Positions 1-9,876 of a DNA stretch of 64,000 nucleotides are shown here, in pieces. This stretch comes from Scheffersomyces stipitis CBS 6054 (taxonomy: Eukaryota; Ascomycota; Pichiomycetes; Serinales; Debaryomycetaceae). The stretch is from positions 186,001 through 250,000 of the forward strand of contig NC_009045.1 of the NCBI RefSeq assembly GCF_000209165.1. Reading direction: 5' to 3'. Both the position numbers and the translations under genes were made by a program. Each line of letters starts with the position of its first letter. Within the stretch, counting starts at the first letter, position 1. The notes beneath the pieces are model-generated. The model saw nothing but the letters and a program-made list of their open reading frames with translations. It did not search any database and was not told the origin of the DNA.

Positions 1-1767
1 GATAGCATCCTGGCCAGGATGCTCCAACCACGACCAGTTCAACAAGTCGTCTATTCCTAACTTCTTTAATGTCAAGATGGGCATCACCACGTCATTTCTC
101 ATGATTTCCGATTCCTGCTGCTTAGGAAGCAGATCCAGAAATACCTTCTCCAGATAAAGACGGTAGACTTTACCAGCAGATTCTCTACCAGCTCTACCAG
201 CTCTTTGCCTTGCTGAAGCCTGTGAAATTGGAGTGGTTAATAATGTAGATAATCCCAATTGATGTTTCCATACTTTAACTTTTCTCAATCCTGAGTCTAT
301 AACGTATTTGACACCACTGACAGTGATGGAAGTTTCGGCAATATTGGTAGCGAGAATAACTTTTCTCCTTCTTGCAGGAAGCTTTTCGAAGATCTTAGCT
401 TGTTTGGCTGGAGACAAAGCAGCGTAGAGAGCCATTGGTACTAGCAATGGTGCCTGTTTTGGAAGCAATGGTGCCACCTGAGTCAATACGGTGACGCAGC
501 TATCGATTTCTTCTTGGCCCGGTAAGAAACAGAGAATATCTCCCTCTTGTTCTGCTAAGTTGATTTGAATAACACTCCTTACCATGGTATCCACAATATC
601 CTCAGAAGAGTCAGACAAATAGAAGGGAGACACAGGAAACATTTTACCTTCTATGAAGAGAATAGGGGCATTACCGAAGAACTTACTGAAGAGCTCGGCA
701 TTTAACGTAGCCGACATGACTATGATTTTCAAATCTCTTCTGGTTTTAGTTACAATAAGTTGTTTCAAGAATCCCATGATAAGATCTGTCAATACTGTTC
801 TTTCGTGAGCTTCATCTAGTATTATGGTGGAATACTTCGACAACTTGCTGTCTATCATGAGTTCTCGCAAAAGCATACCATCGGTGAGATACTTCAACTT
901 CGTCTTTTGTGGATGAGTGATATTAGAGAATCTGACCTGGTAACCAACTTCTTGTCCTAATTGACATCCATACTCTTCACTGACTCTCGCAGCCAAAGAT
1001 GCAGCAGCAACTCTACGTGGCTGTGTTACAGCTATCAGTTTACTGTTTAGAGGCATCAAGAACTGGGGGATTTGGGTAGATTTACCTGACCCAGTTTCAC
1101 CAATTACTACAGTGACTTGGTTGTTGGTGACATAATCTATGACCTCATCCTTGTGTTGGTAAACTGGAAGTTCTTTTCTGAACTCAAGCAACTGTTCAGC
1201 CTTTTTGGCCAACTGAGCTCGAGTAGATTCTGAAATTTCGTAGAATCTGTTGCTCGAATAGTAGTCTTCTTCTTCGTCATCGTCGTCCCCGTCACTATTG
1301 TAGAAAGTGACATTCTTGGTTGAAGAACTTTTGGAAGAACCAACTTCAACGTCTTTTTTGTGCTTTTTCTTGTCTTTGTTCTTCCTGGGATTTTTTGTTT
1401 TGATCTTATTCTCCTCCTCATCATCTTCATCCTCTTCTTCATCTTCTATTCGTTCTTCTACTTGTTCTTCTTTTTCTGGAGCATCTTCAATAATTTCTTC
1501 ACCCTCGTCCTCCTCTTCGTGATGTTCAAAATTTCCTTTTTCGACGGAATCGTTATTCTTCTGATTTATCACGTCTTCCTTTTCTTCGGTATCAAATTTG
1601 AACTTCTTGTTGCTACTGTGGATCTGGAAATTGTTTTCATTTGCAACTGCATGTTCCTGACTGAGATGAGCATCGGCATCAGACTTTGTCTTGGTTTTAT
1701 TATTTCTCTTTCTCTTTCTCTTTTTTGAAGCTGGAGCCGAACCGTCTCCAGAATACGGGAGTTGCAT
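1..1767 (-). CDS. DHR2: DEAH-box RNA helicase, Dhr2-like (partial, C-terminus beyond window)
   Basis: ATP-dependent RNA helicase of the DEAH family, expected to act in the nucleolus in 18S rRNA/40S maturation. The frame stays open from an ATG at 1765-1767 to the left edge, giving 589 residues. The N-terminal ~170 residues are very rich in Lys, Asp and Glu. The helicase core follows: GETGSGKST (Walker A) near residue 223, TQPRRVAA (motif Ia), DEAH at 318-321, SAT (motif III), then TNIAETS and QRAGRAGR (motifs V and VI). The stretch after the core (KVWKHQLGL, then a DDLLNW element) resembles yeast Dhr2 more than Prp2, Prp16, Prp22 or Prp43. Yeast Dhr2 is about 735 residues, so the missing part is the C-terminal helicase-associated region. 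It is divergent from MSY1. Family is certain; the Dhr2 assignment is likely. Confidence 0.82.
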   Translation of the reverse strand, partial: MQLPYSGDGSAPASKKRKRKRNNKTKTKSDADAHLSQEHAVANENNFQIHSSNKKFKFDTEEKEDVINQKNNDSVEKGNFEHHEEEDEGEEIIEDAPEKEEQVEERIEDEEEDEDDEEENKIKTKNPRKNKDKKKHKKDVEVGSSKSSSTKNVTFYNSDGDDDDEEEDYYSSNRFYEISESTRAQLAKKAEQLLEFRKELPVYQHKDEVIDYVTNNQVTVVIGETGSGKSTQIPQFLMPLNSKLIAVTQPRRVAAASLAARVSEEYGCQLGQEVGYQVRFSNITHPQKTKLKYLTDGMLLRELMIDSKLSKYSTIILDEAHERTVLTDLIMGFLKQLIVTKTRRDLKIIVMSATLNAELFSKFFGNAPILFIEGKMFPVSPFYLSDSSEDIVDTMVRSVIQINLAEQEGDILCFLPGQEEIDSCVTVLTQVAPLLPKQAPLLVPMALYAALSPAKQAKIFEKLPARRRKVILATNIAETSITVSGVKYVIDSGLRKVKVWKHQLGLSTLLTTPISQASARQRAGRAGRESAGKVYRLYLEKVFLDLLPKQQESEIMRNDVVMPILTLKKLGIDDLLNWSWLEHPGQDAI

Positions 1768-2250
1768 TTTTCTGCTACTTCTATAACAAAACCGAATCTG
1801 TAATCAGTCCATAGAGAAGAGACTCTGTTCAAGACTGAAGCGAAATTTATATAGATCTGTAACTTTAATATGGAGATGCGACAAAATCTTTATTCTGATA
1901 TCGATTTATATGCACTCTGACATCATTGTCTTAGTGAAAAGTTCAAGAAAAGAAGAACGGAGAAGAAAATGAAGACCGAAGACGGGTAGAAAATCAGCAT
2001 TAAAGGAAAGAGTTAATTTGCCTCGAGGTACTGAAATATCGAAAAACTGCTTAGTGAAAGTGGAAGTTTACCAATTCGGATTTTTATGGTACAATATATA
2101 CCTATTATTAGCACTGTGTACAGGCAAGCTTCTAAAATGATTTTGATGCGACTTCCAATTTCTCCAACTCTGAGCTAGTCAAGCTTCAAGTCTGTTTCAT
2201 TAATAGTTCCATATTCCGATCCACTCGAAGTTCTAAATAAATCTAGCGAG
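1768..2250. other. Intergenic region between divergent DHR2 and MSY1
   Basis: A 483-bp shared 5' region. It is AT-rich with TATA-like runs near 1848 and 2095. I found no clear PAC or RRPE ribosome-biogenesis element, no RNA gene and no convincing small ORF. Confidence 0.5.
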
Positions 2251-3909
2251 ATGTTGAGGGGAAGAATCGGCGTATTTGTCCAGTGTCGTTCTTTGAGCAG
2301 ACTTAGGGCGACCGCAAGGCCCGTTTCTTTTGGCAAACTGTTGAGGTTCAACTCTTCCACTATCAAATCAGATGTGAATATTGAACAACTGAAAAATAGT
2401 GCTAGCCAGCCAGCTTCTTCAAATACAGAGAAGATAGAGGCTCCTGTTGAAGAAGACACTCCTGATACCATCACCATTGTGCCTGCTCTTAAGGAATTGA
2501 CCGGCTCAGCAAATTACCAGCCCGATTTAGATATGCCTCTTGTTGGCCATTTGCAATCACGGTATCTTGTAGAATCGATAACCGACGATGCTTTGTTCGA
2601 CTTGACTCTGCCTGAAAGCACCAAGAAGTTCAAATTGTACTGTGGAGCCGATCCAACTGCCGAATCGCTTCATTTGGGTAATCTCTTGCCATTGATGGTT
2701 CTTCTTCATTTCAACTTGCGTGGCCACGATGTAGTAGGACTTGTAGGAGGAGCTACTGGTGCTGTAGGAGATCCCAGTGGCAGAACTACAGAAAGATCCC
2801 AGATTGAAGATAAAGAGAGAGAAGATAATGTATCCAAGATCCAGAAACAATTGGTGACGTTTTTGGAGAATGGTGTAGCCTATGCCAAATCGCGTAACTA
2901 TCCTATAGCAGGAGAAGGAAGGATTTTAACGGCTAATAACGCCAGCTGGTGGCTGTCGATAGGCATGTTAGAGTTCCTTGCCAAGTATGGCAGACATATC
3001 CGTGTATCTTCAATGCTTGCGCGTGATTCAATTCAGTCTAGATTGAAGGACCAACATGGTTTAGGATTCAACGAGTTCACCTACCAGATCTTGCAAGCCT
3101 ACGACTTTTGGCACATGTTCCGGGAAGATGGGGTCAACATGCAGATAGGTGGCAATGACCAGTGGGGTAATATTACCGCTGGTATCGACTTGATCTCACG
3201 GTTACAGAGACATTTTGGAAAAGAAGGTGTAGAGCCACAAAGTGCCTATGGTATGACTGTGCCGTTGTTGACTTCTCCCACGGGGGAAAAGTTTGGCAAA
3301 TCGGCTGGGAATGCTGTTTTCATCGATGAAAAGTACACCACGCCGTACCAGATGTACCAATACTTCATCAACAGTCCAGACGATATGGTTGCAAAGTTGC
3401 TTAAAACGCTTACATTGTTGCCATTGAGTATTATAGACGGTTATATCTTGCCCAAACACGAATCCGATCCTGGTTTGAGAATTGCCCAGCGTATCTTGGC
3501 TCGTGAAGTTGTGGACTTGATCCATGGTGAGGGTGTCGGTGAAGAGATGGCCTACATCACCAGTTTCTTATTTCCTACACCCGATCAGCCATTCAACGAT
3601 ACTGTATCTGCAGATCGGTTGATCCAGAATTTTAGGAGATCGGGCATTTTGGTGAACTTGAAGTTTTCGGAAATCGAGAACATCGACGACTTACGTATGA
3701 GCAGCTTGTTAGCCCAGATCACCAACAAGTCCCGTAGAGAAGTGAAGCAGTTGATCAAGTCAGGAGGAATCTACATGGGTTTGGAGAGAGATCAGTTTGA
3801 GGATCCCGAAGATGTAGTATTGTTTGACCGTGATAACCACTTGATCGACGGCAAGTTACTTCTTGTCAGAGTGGGCAAGCAGAATTATTATGTTGTTGAG
3901 TTCAGTTAA
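2251..3909 (+). CDS. MSY1: Mitochondrial tyrosyl-tRNA synthetase
   Basis: Class I aminoacyl-tRNA synthetase that charges mitochondrial tRNA-Tyr. The 552-residue product begins with an Arg/Ser-rich, acid-poor presequence (about residues 1-40), as expected for matrix import. The catalytic fold carries HLGN at 141-144 (HIGH signature), a GGATGAVGDPSGR loop around 167-178, a GGNDQWGNI segment around 300-308 and KFGKS at 347-351 (KMSKS signature). The last ~80 residues look like an S4 RNA-binding domain (SRREVKQLIKSGG). Length is close to fungal Msy1, with a longer N-terminal linker. CTG codons at residues 120 and 235 should be read as serine if the genome uses the CUG-Ser code. The ATG at 2251 is the first in frame and gives the full presequence. 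Confidence 0.95.
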   Translation: MLRGRIGVFVQCRSLSRLRATARPVSFGKLLRFNSSTIKSDVNIEQLKNSASQPASSNTEKIEAPVEEDTPDTITIVPALKELTGSANYQPDLDMPLVGHLQSRYLVESITDDALFDLTLPESTKKFKLYCGADPTAESLHLGNLLPLMVLLHFNLRGHDVVGLVGGATGAVGDPSGRTTERSQIEDKEREDNVSKIQKQLVTFLENGVAYAKSRNYPIAGEGRILTANNASWWLSIGMLEFLAKYGRHIRVSSMLARDSIQSRLKDQHGLGFNEFTYQILQAYDFWHMFREDGVNMQIGGNDQWGNITAGIDLISRLQRHFGKEGVEPQSAYGMTVPLLTSPTGEKFGKSAGNAVFIDEKYTTPYQMYQYFINSPDDMVAKLLKTLTLLPLSIIDGYILPKHESDPGLRIAQRILAREVVDLIHGEGVGEEMAYITSFLFPTPDQPFNDTVSADRLIQNFRRSGILVNLKFSEIENIDDLRMSSLLAQITNKSRREVKQLIKSGGIYMGLERDQFEDPEDVVLFDRDNHLIDGKLLLVRVGKQNYYVVEFS

Positions 3910-4732
3910 GAGGGTAGATGTATATAGTCAGTGCTGACGTTCGTGTAAATAGAAAACAATCTTAACGTTGACCATGAGCATATTAGAGAATAGTTAGAAA
4001 AGTACGTATTTTTAGGCTATCAGTTACTTGGTAATCGACTACCGGACTATTTAGTTAACATTGTAAATGCGCTATATGTTAGTGACAATTAAGACAATTC
4101 TTGACCGCGAAATCTTACTCTAACAGCTGACGGAACTGACGGAAGTCTGATAGTCTTCGCAACTATCAACCATGGTATTCATACATTTATCTTGTGGTGT
4201 GAGAAGACAGAAAGCCGAGGATAAAGGCCGACTTTTTTCACTTCAGTAGCTGCATTACCGACGCGGCCGTCACTACACAGCCTTTTCTAACCGAACTTAG
4301 CTATAGTAACTGTATACACAAGCGTTGTCCCAAGGATTTGTGGCTAGGAAAAGTGCCTCTCGTTGAGCTCATCGAAACGAATGCAAAATCTGACACAAAT
4401 AGGAAGGATGCGAGGAAAAAGAATTCCACTTTGACAGATTAAAGCCGATCTAGACAGTCTCAGATTAGTGAGCAGAGCACATAGCCACCATTTCAGCCTC
4501 GGCGAGTCTCTACTCTGACTGAAGATTTTGACAGATCAGGTTTAAGTCCGAGTTGTGATTCGGCTTTCTGTTGCAACCATTTGCTCGAATTCCGAGCCGG
4601 TTGAAATTCAGTGCCAGAAAGGAAGATGAAGATCTGAGGCATTAACGGGAGCAAGTTGGGCTGTGTGTATGGTCGTTCCCGAGCCAGGATCTACTGTGCT
4701 AGGTAAGCATGGTGCCAGAGCCGTCTGGGCTA

Positions 4733-4743
4733 GCTGAGTCAGC
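4733..4743. promoter_or_regulatory. AP-1/Gcn4-type palindromic site
   Basis: GCTGAGTCAGC is a perfect 11-bp palindrome around the TGAGTCA core, about 280 bp upstream of the peroxidase ATG. bZIP factors of the Gcn4/Yap type bind TGAGTCA or related cores. A role in oxidative or amino-acid control is inference. Confidence 0.45.
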
Positions 4744-4940
4744 AGAGTTGGCAGATTTGGCAGAAACGCTGAAAATTCCACAGAATTATAATTACTCCAG
4801 TCTCAATTAGGCCACCAACACCGAGTACCGTGCAGTTCTCCACCACTCCGTGCAATTTTAAGCTCAGCCCGAGAAAAAACATCTCTATTATGCAGAAACG
4901 TCTTCTGTCATCTGCTTCATGCCTTGATGGGACCATTTGG

Positions 4941-4948
4941 TATATAAG
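4941..4948 (+). promoter_or_regulatory. TATA box of the thiol peroxidase gene
   Basis: TATATAAG lies 80 bp before the ATG at 5021, a typical yeast spacing. The frame is open upstream through this TATA box, which argues that the longer frame is not the true start. Confidence 0.6.
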
Positions 4949-5020
4949 CAAGGGCATTTGCCGTTGGATTGGAGAATCGTTAATTTACTCTTCTCTCAGC
5001 TAAATCAAATAAATTCCATA

Positions 5021-5503
5021 ATGTCTAAATTCTACGAGTTGACTCCTAAGGACGCCAAGGGCAACGACTTCCCCTTCGTGGAATTGAAGGGCAAGGTTGT
5101 CGTTATTGTCAACGTCGCTTCCAAGTGTGGCTTTACTCCTCAGTACAAGGAGTTGGAAGAATTGAACAAGAAATACGAAGGCAAGAACGTTCAAATCATC
5201 GGTTTCCCTTGCAACCAATTCGGCCACCAGGAACCAGGCACTGCCGACGAGATCGCCAGCTTCTGTCAATTGAACTACGGAGTCACCTTCCCAGTGTTGG
5301 CCAAGGTCGAAGTCAACGGCGACAACGCCGACCCAGTGTACAAGTTCTTGAAGGGCGAGAAGTCCGGAGTTTTGGGCTTGACCAGAATCAAGTGGAACTT
5401 CGAGAAGTTCTTGATCGACAAAAACGGTAAGGTCGTTGAAAGATTCTCCTCTTTGGCTAGTCCATCCAGTCTTGGTCCAAAGATCGACCAGTTGTTGAAG
5501 TAA
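5021..5503 (+). CDS. HYR1: Glutathione peroxidase-like thiol peroxidase (Gpx3/Hyr1 type)
   Basis: A 160-residue atypical 2-Cys peroxidase that reduces hydroperoxides using thioredoxin; in yeast the orthologue also senses peroxide for Yap1. Cys36 (in NVASKCGFTPQ) is the peroxidatic cysteine, Cys82 (IASFCQL) the resolving one, and Cys64 sits in the conserved FPCNQFG segment; the 36/82 numbering equals that of yeast Gpx3. WNFEKFLIDKNGKVV near the C-terminus supplies the Trp and Asn of the usual catalytic set. I chose the ATG at 5021: the 28 codons upstream start with a non-ATG codon and run through the TATA box. Codon use is strongly biased (TTG, AAG, GTC), implying high expression. Whether it is orthologous to Gpx1, 2 or 3 cannot be settled, although both sensor cysteines are present. 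Confidence 0.93.
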   Translation: MSKFYELTPKDAKGNDFPFVELKGKVVVIVNVASKCGFTPQYKELEELNKKYEGKNVQIIGFPCNQFGHQEPGTADEIASFCQLNYGVTFPVLAKVEVNGDNADPVYKFLKGEKSGVLGLTRIKWNFEKFLIDKNGKVVERFSSLASPSSLGPKIDQLLK

Positions 5504-7466
5504 TTATTGCATTATTGCAATTTTACTTCACTGAGACTCCAACGTTGAAATTGTCTCTTGAAGCTATCATGCGTTGAAATCACTTCTTGATTGTAATTCA
5601 GTTTCTTACTGTTACTTTCTTGGTTCTAATTTAATTACTTAATTGAGAAGCTACCTGTGTCCCAAAAGGGCACTGCTTCGCACTATTTATGTTTGCCATA
5701 TCTAATTAATGCCTATTCTTGATAACCAGTGTGGTGGAACGATTATCGTGTAATTGTAAATACGTCATATAGACCCCTTCCATAGCCTGACACAAAGATC
5801 ATAACCGTTTTCTGGGGAAGGGATGACAACAGTGAGGCTCAGGGCTCAGGCACTCCTGCTGGCGAAAGAGGCCCCCACAGGATAGGATAGAATACAAGGA
5901 GCAACCGCAGATACTGGGTCTGTCTGAAATGGTCAATGGCCCTTGGGAATCGACAGAATACAGGGACAACAGAAAAAGGGTATCTAATTGCCGGCTGCAC
6001 TTGAACGCCAGCGATGTAATTCCCAATCGCTACCAATCCATTGCGTACCCGTTCAACAGCCACATGCTGCCTTCAAAAATAGAAGGCTTGTCTGAAATCA
6101 GCCAACGGTATCAAGGGGTGAAAAAGAAACAATGGACCCATCTAGGCCTGCTTCGTTCTATTCCTCGCAACCAGAGCCTGGAACCGTTGATCCAGATGTG
6201 TCAATTCAGTGATAAAACCACCAACAAGGCCCATACTGTGCCAATCTGTTGCTGATAGTGCTCTATTTGGCGTGCAAACTCCCTCTTATTAGCTTTAGCT
6301 ATAAGCTACTGATAATATCCCACACCTAGAACTGCCTACGAAACGGGCGAAATACCGAGGCTGTACCGTTCACAAATCTTCGTGGTTACAGACGCTACAA
6401 GCTGGACGGACTTTGCCGGCCATGTAGATCCATCGCCAACATCGGGCCATTGTTCGATAACGATTGCAAATGGAAGCTGAATTGACAACTGATAGACCTG
6501 GCAGAAATCTGATACGACAGAGATGCCGAGGATAAACTGGCCGAAAACGGAATCCCAAACCAGAACAGTAGCAACCTGCAGCAGCATCCACACCGCAATA
6601 CATACCAGAGTGACAACAGCACCCCAACAAATTTCAAAATAGCTCTTTGCCGTTACCGCTTACTTACAGTCGTGCGCGCACCATAGAATCTGGTAGATTT
6701 CTCACGGGCGCAAATTAGTCAGTTTCTTTTCTGTCTCACGTCTTCTGACTCAACTAGGAACTTGGTCCTGTGCACGACCGCCATATCCCCATACATTCCT
6801 GATCTCATTATATAGCTGGGTCTATCTCCTATTTCCCGGATCCACAAGCTGGAGCTTTTTCTTCACCTCTGCAATTCTTCAATCTGGCGCTTTTTCGTTT
6901 CCATCACCTCCACCTTTGTGTCTGTCCCGATTGGCATCCTCCACATTCCATCCCTCTGGTCTTGTCGGCTGTGCTCCCACTGTCTCCAGAGCTCTGGCTG
7001 TGCCCCCACCTGCCCCCCACACTTTCCACAGTTGCGAACTAAGCTAGTATTGAAAAAGTGAAGGAACTCCACGTCCCTATTTCCCACAGAGACTGGCTGA
7101 AACTCCTTCTGCTCCGTATAGAAGTCCATAGAACGTCGACACCTTGTTGACTAGCCACTTTCACGCTCTCCTTACAACACTCTCCCTAACATTATTTCCA
7201 GTAGTACGCTACTGTACTTGTCATAGACAGAACTGTGTCCATGAACTGATTGCAACCTCCCTTGTCATTTAACCAACTTTGTCTCCTGGGTTGTTCTTTT
7301 TGTATCTGCATCCGGTTAGCGTACGGCGGTTAGGTTTATAATTCTCCTCATTGGTACTATTGCTCCACAGTATTACCATTTTCCTTATCTATTGATCATA
7401 CATCACCATTTCATCTGTTTGTTTTAACTGTACATACTTTGCACACCCGCATATCCACGATTCCAC
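5504..7466. other. Long intergenic region upstream of the kinase gene
   Basis: Nearly 2 kb without a supported gene. Short open frames occur in several overlapping phases (for example 5929-6255 plus, and 6336-6637 minus in multiple frames) with no family resemblance or codon bias. It holds two stress-response-like pentamers (CCCCT near 5773, AGGGG near 6114), a small dyad TAGCTT/AAGCTA at 6290-6308, and a tandem ATTATTGC octamer just after the peroxidase stop codon. It most likely acts as a long promoter and 5' UTR for the kinase. Confidence 0.45.
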
Positions 7467-9191
7467 ATGAACAACTCCCCTACTTCATCTTTTCCTGAAG
7501 ATGAGTATCGCCAATATGAACTTGGTCTCCATCTCTTAGCCGACAGATACCACTTTGTCAGTAAGATCCAGGATGGATCCTTTGGCAAAGTGTCGTTGGC
7601 ACTTGACTCACATTCCAACTCCAAAGTTAGCATCAAGGCCATCTCCAAGGTCAACGAAAGCAGCAGCAAAAGCTCGCGAGAAATCGCCTACAATGAGATC
7701 AGAATCTTGGAGATGTTGAATACGACTGCCAGTTCCAAGCTGGACTTTGACAACTCCAGTGTTTGCAAGCTTTTGGACTCGTTCGAGATCTCCAACTACG
7801 TGATCTTAGTCTTGGAGTACTGCTCTAAAGGTGATTTGTACGACTTGATCCACGAGAGAACAATGACCATCTCAGAAATTTTGAGATTGGCCAAGCAATT
7901 GTACAATGCTGTAGGGTTTAGTCATTCCATGAACATCTTCCATCGTGACATCAAGCCTGAGAATATCTTGATTGATGAACATGACAACTTCAAGTTGTGC
8001 GACTGGGGTTTGGCCACAACCATTAGAGAGAACGATGAGTTCAACGTAGGCACTGAAAAGTACATGGCGCCCGAATGTTTCCTTACCAACGCCAGTGGCC
8101 AGTACATTGTTAGCAAGTACGATTGCAAGTACAGTGACTACTGGCTGTTTGGAGTCACGTTGATCACGTCTATCTTTGGCACATCTCCATTCAAGCCCAC
8201 TAAGAAGTCGTCGTCCAAGGATAGCAGCGAGTCGATCCAGTCTGATTCCAACTTTCGCAATTTTGTCAACTACAACAACCCTCATGTATTGTACGACATC
8301 TACTCTAGTATGAACACGAACTGTTTCCAGTTGTTTATGAGCCTCTTGAAAGTTGGAAACGACGAAGACGACTTGGCAACATTCAGCTCGAAAGCACGTT
8401 CGCGTAACTTATCCAAGTTCATCCGCGACTTGGAATCGAACTGGATCTATGGCTTTACCATTGATGACGAGGACAAATTCTACGATATCAACAGTAAGGA
8501 AAGTGACGAAGCTGTCTTTGACATGGACCACGACGACTTAGAGCTCATGAAGCAATCCGTAACCACGATTACTTCCGACGAAGAATATGATTGCAATAAC
8601 ATGAACAACAATAACTTAAAAGGTATTTCTAGTAGTCAAGGAAATACTGATGAAGATGATGAAGACTACGACAACTTCGAGTTGTTCGACTACAACACTT
8701 CTGCTGTGATCCCTATTGGGAGCTCCAGAAGACACTCTTCTGCTAAGGCCTCCTCCTCGTTCAGCTTGAAGATGCCTTCACTTGTAGATTCTTCGATAAA
8801 GTCCGCCAAGTCATGGTGTGACTTAGACGATGAAGAAGGTTTTGATTTCGAACTTGGATTTGAGGAGTCGTTCCGTCAAATGAGTGTCCAAAATCAACGA
8901 AGCATGAACAAATTAAACAAATTAAGCAATTTGAATGTCCCAAATTGCTTACATAGAGATAGTAAAGAGGCATCTTCTAAGGCTACATTAGATGCTATAG
9001 CTGCTGCCTCTACAGTTACTACTGCAAATTCTACTACATCTACAAACTCTACTGCTGCTGCTGGTACTACTACTACACCAACATTAGCTATGAACGAAAC
9101 GAAGTCTAAGACCGATGATTCAATCAGGGTCATCGAGCGCGAATTATTAATGGACAACACAGCCAGAACGATCAATTGGTTTGAATTTTAG
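7467..9191 (+). CDS. Ser/Thr protein kinase of the Ksp1/Vhs1/Sks1 group
   Basis: A 574-residue protein with an N-terminal kinase domain (about 25-345). Visible elements are a glycine loop DGSFGKV (36-42), Lys57 in the VAIK position, HRDIKPEN (159-166), and DWG instead of DFG (179-181) followed by GTEKYMAPE. The DWGLATT segment is shared with yeast Ksp1, which acts in TOR, filamentation and nutrient signalling; Vhs1 and Sks1 are related. The C-terminal half is acidic and Ser/Asn/Thr-rich, with a conserved-looking SWCDLDDEE block and a terminal NWFEF. Codon 227 (8145-8147) is CTG inside the DxWSxG motif; read as serine the motif is canonical. The ATG at 7467 is the first in frame. Choice among Ksp1, Vhs1 and Sks1 is left open. 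Confidence 0.88.
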   Translation: MNNSPTSSFPEDEYRQYELGLHLLADRYHFVSKIQDGSFGKVSLALDSHSNSKVSIKAISKVNESSSKSSREIAYNEIRILEMLNTTASSKLDFDNSSVCKLLDSFEISNYVILVLEYCSKGDLYDLIHERTMTISEILRLAKQLYNAVGFSHSMNIFHRDIKPENILIDEHDNFKLCDWGLATTIRENDEFNVGTEKYMAPECFLTNASGQYIVSKYDCKYSDYWLFGVTLITSIFGTSPFKPTKKSSSKDSSESIQSDSNFRNFVNYNNPHVLYDIYSSMNTNCFQLFMSLLKVGNDEDDLATFSSKARSRNLSKFIRDLESNWIYGFTIDDEDKFYDINSKESDEAVFDMDHDDLELMKQSVTTITSDEEYDCNNMNNNNLKGISSSQGNTDEDDEDYDNFELFDYNTSAVIPIGSSRRHSSAKASSSFSLKMPSLVDSSIKSAKSWCDLDDEEGFDFELGFEESFRQMSVQNQRSMNKLNKLSNLNVPNCLHRDSKEASSKATLDAIAAASTVTTANSTTSTNSTAAAGTTTTPTLAMNETKSKTDDSIRVIERELLMDNTARTINWFEF

Positions 9192-9396
9192 GTAACGGTT
9201 TTCAATTGGGTGTTTGCTTTACGATGTTTTTTTGCGTTTTGGATAGGTCGGAAACCAATTGATGTGGCTGTGTTGAGTTTCAATTTTAATAGTTGTTTTT
9301 CTTTTAGTGTATTTGGTATGAATAACGAGTTATGAATTGAGATGTAGATGAATCTTATACAAGGTTTCGGAGGTTCTACAAGTTTGGGTATTTGGG

Positions 9397-9426
9397 TCAC
9401 GTGATTTTATCGATATTGTCACGTGA
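9397..9426. promoter_or_regulatory. Pair of Cbf1-type E-boxes
   Basis: TCACGTGA occurs at 9397-9404 and again at 9419-9426, start to start 22 bp apart, just over two helical turns. Both are perfect octamers of the kind bound by Cbf1 or other bHLH proteins. They lie 206 bp past the kinase stop and about 1.1 kb before ILV5, so the target gene is unclear. Confidence 0.6.
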
Positions 9427-9717
9427 TCTAATTACAATTGAACAAGCTATAAGAAGTAATATGCATCAATGCTGCTGAAAGATCAGCTTAGCTATCTGAC
9501 GTGTAAAGAAGTTCAACTAGAAGCCAACATTGAACCTCCAAAGTTGCCACAGGGAGTCCGTAATTAGTGCATTATGGTGAAGAACAATTTTTCAAAGGTC
9601 AATTGTTTCTCCAACTGCACCGAAATCAAGAATGCGCTTTCGCTCTTTCTTTCTTTCTTCCACAGCTTCGAGCAGCCGTGTCCAAAGACGCCGGCATGAT
9701 CGTAGCTTAGCTTATCA

Positions 9718-9790
9718 GACCGGTCCTGTCACAAACAAAGTACCTGTTCCGGCAATCGAACAGGTTTTTATCGGTCGTGTGTGAACCGAT
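9718..9790. promoter_or_regulatory. Cluster of inverted repeats in the ILV5 upstream region
   Basis: Three dyads follow each other: the palindrome GACCGGTC (9718-9725); ACCTGTTC/GAACAGGT with an 8-nt loop (9742-9749 and 9758-9765), followed directly by a T run; and ATCGGT/ACCGAT with a 9-nt loop (9770-9775 and 9785-9790). They could bind dimeric factors or form a structured transcript; function is unknown. Confidence 0.4.
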
Positions 9791-9876
9791 CAGAATGCCT
9801 TATACCATGAAAAGGTTCTGATTATCGGAGCGTGGAGACGCTTGGAAGGTTTCCAGGGCTACTGCTGCAGTCATCA

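Larger units (their letters stand above)
3910..5020. other. Intergenic region, MSY1 3' end and thiol peroxidase promoter
   Basis: About 1.1 kb with no gene. The proximal part holds a TATA box and a palindromic AP-1-type site, listed separately. The rest shows no RNA gene, repeat or coding signal that I can support. Confidence 0.5.

Noticed and set aside
4937..5020. Upstream extension of the thiol peroxidase
   Set aside because: It begins at a TTG and contains the TATA box; the ATG at 5021 gives the family length of about 160 residues and yeast-like cysteine numbering.
5929..6255. 108-codon frame between the peroxidase and kinase genes
   Set aside because: Begins with ATG but has no codon bias or motif; overlapping frames are open on the other strand.
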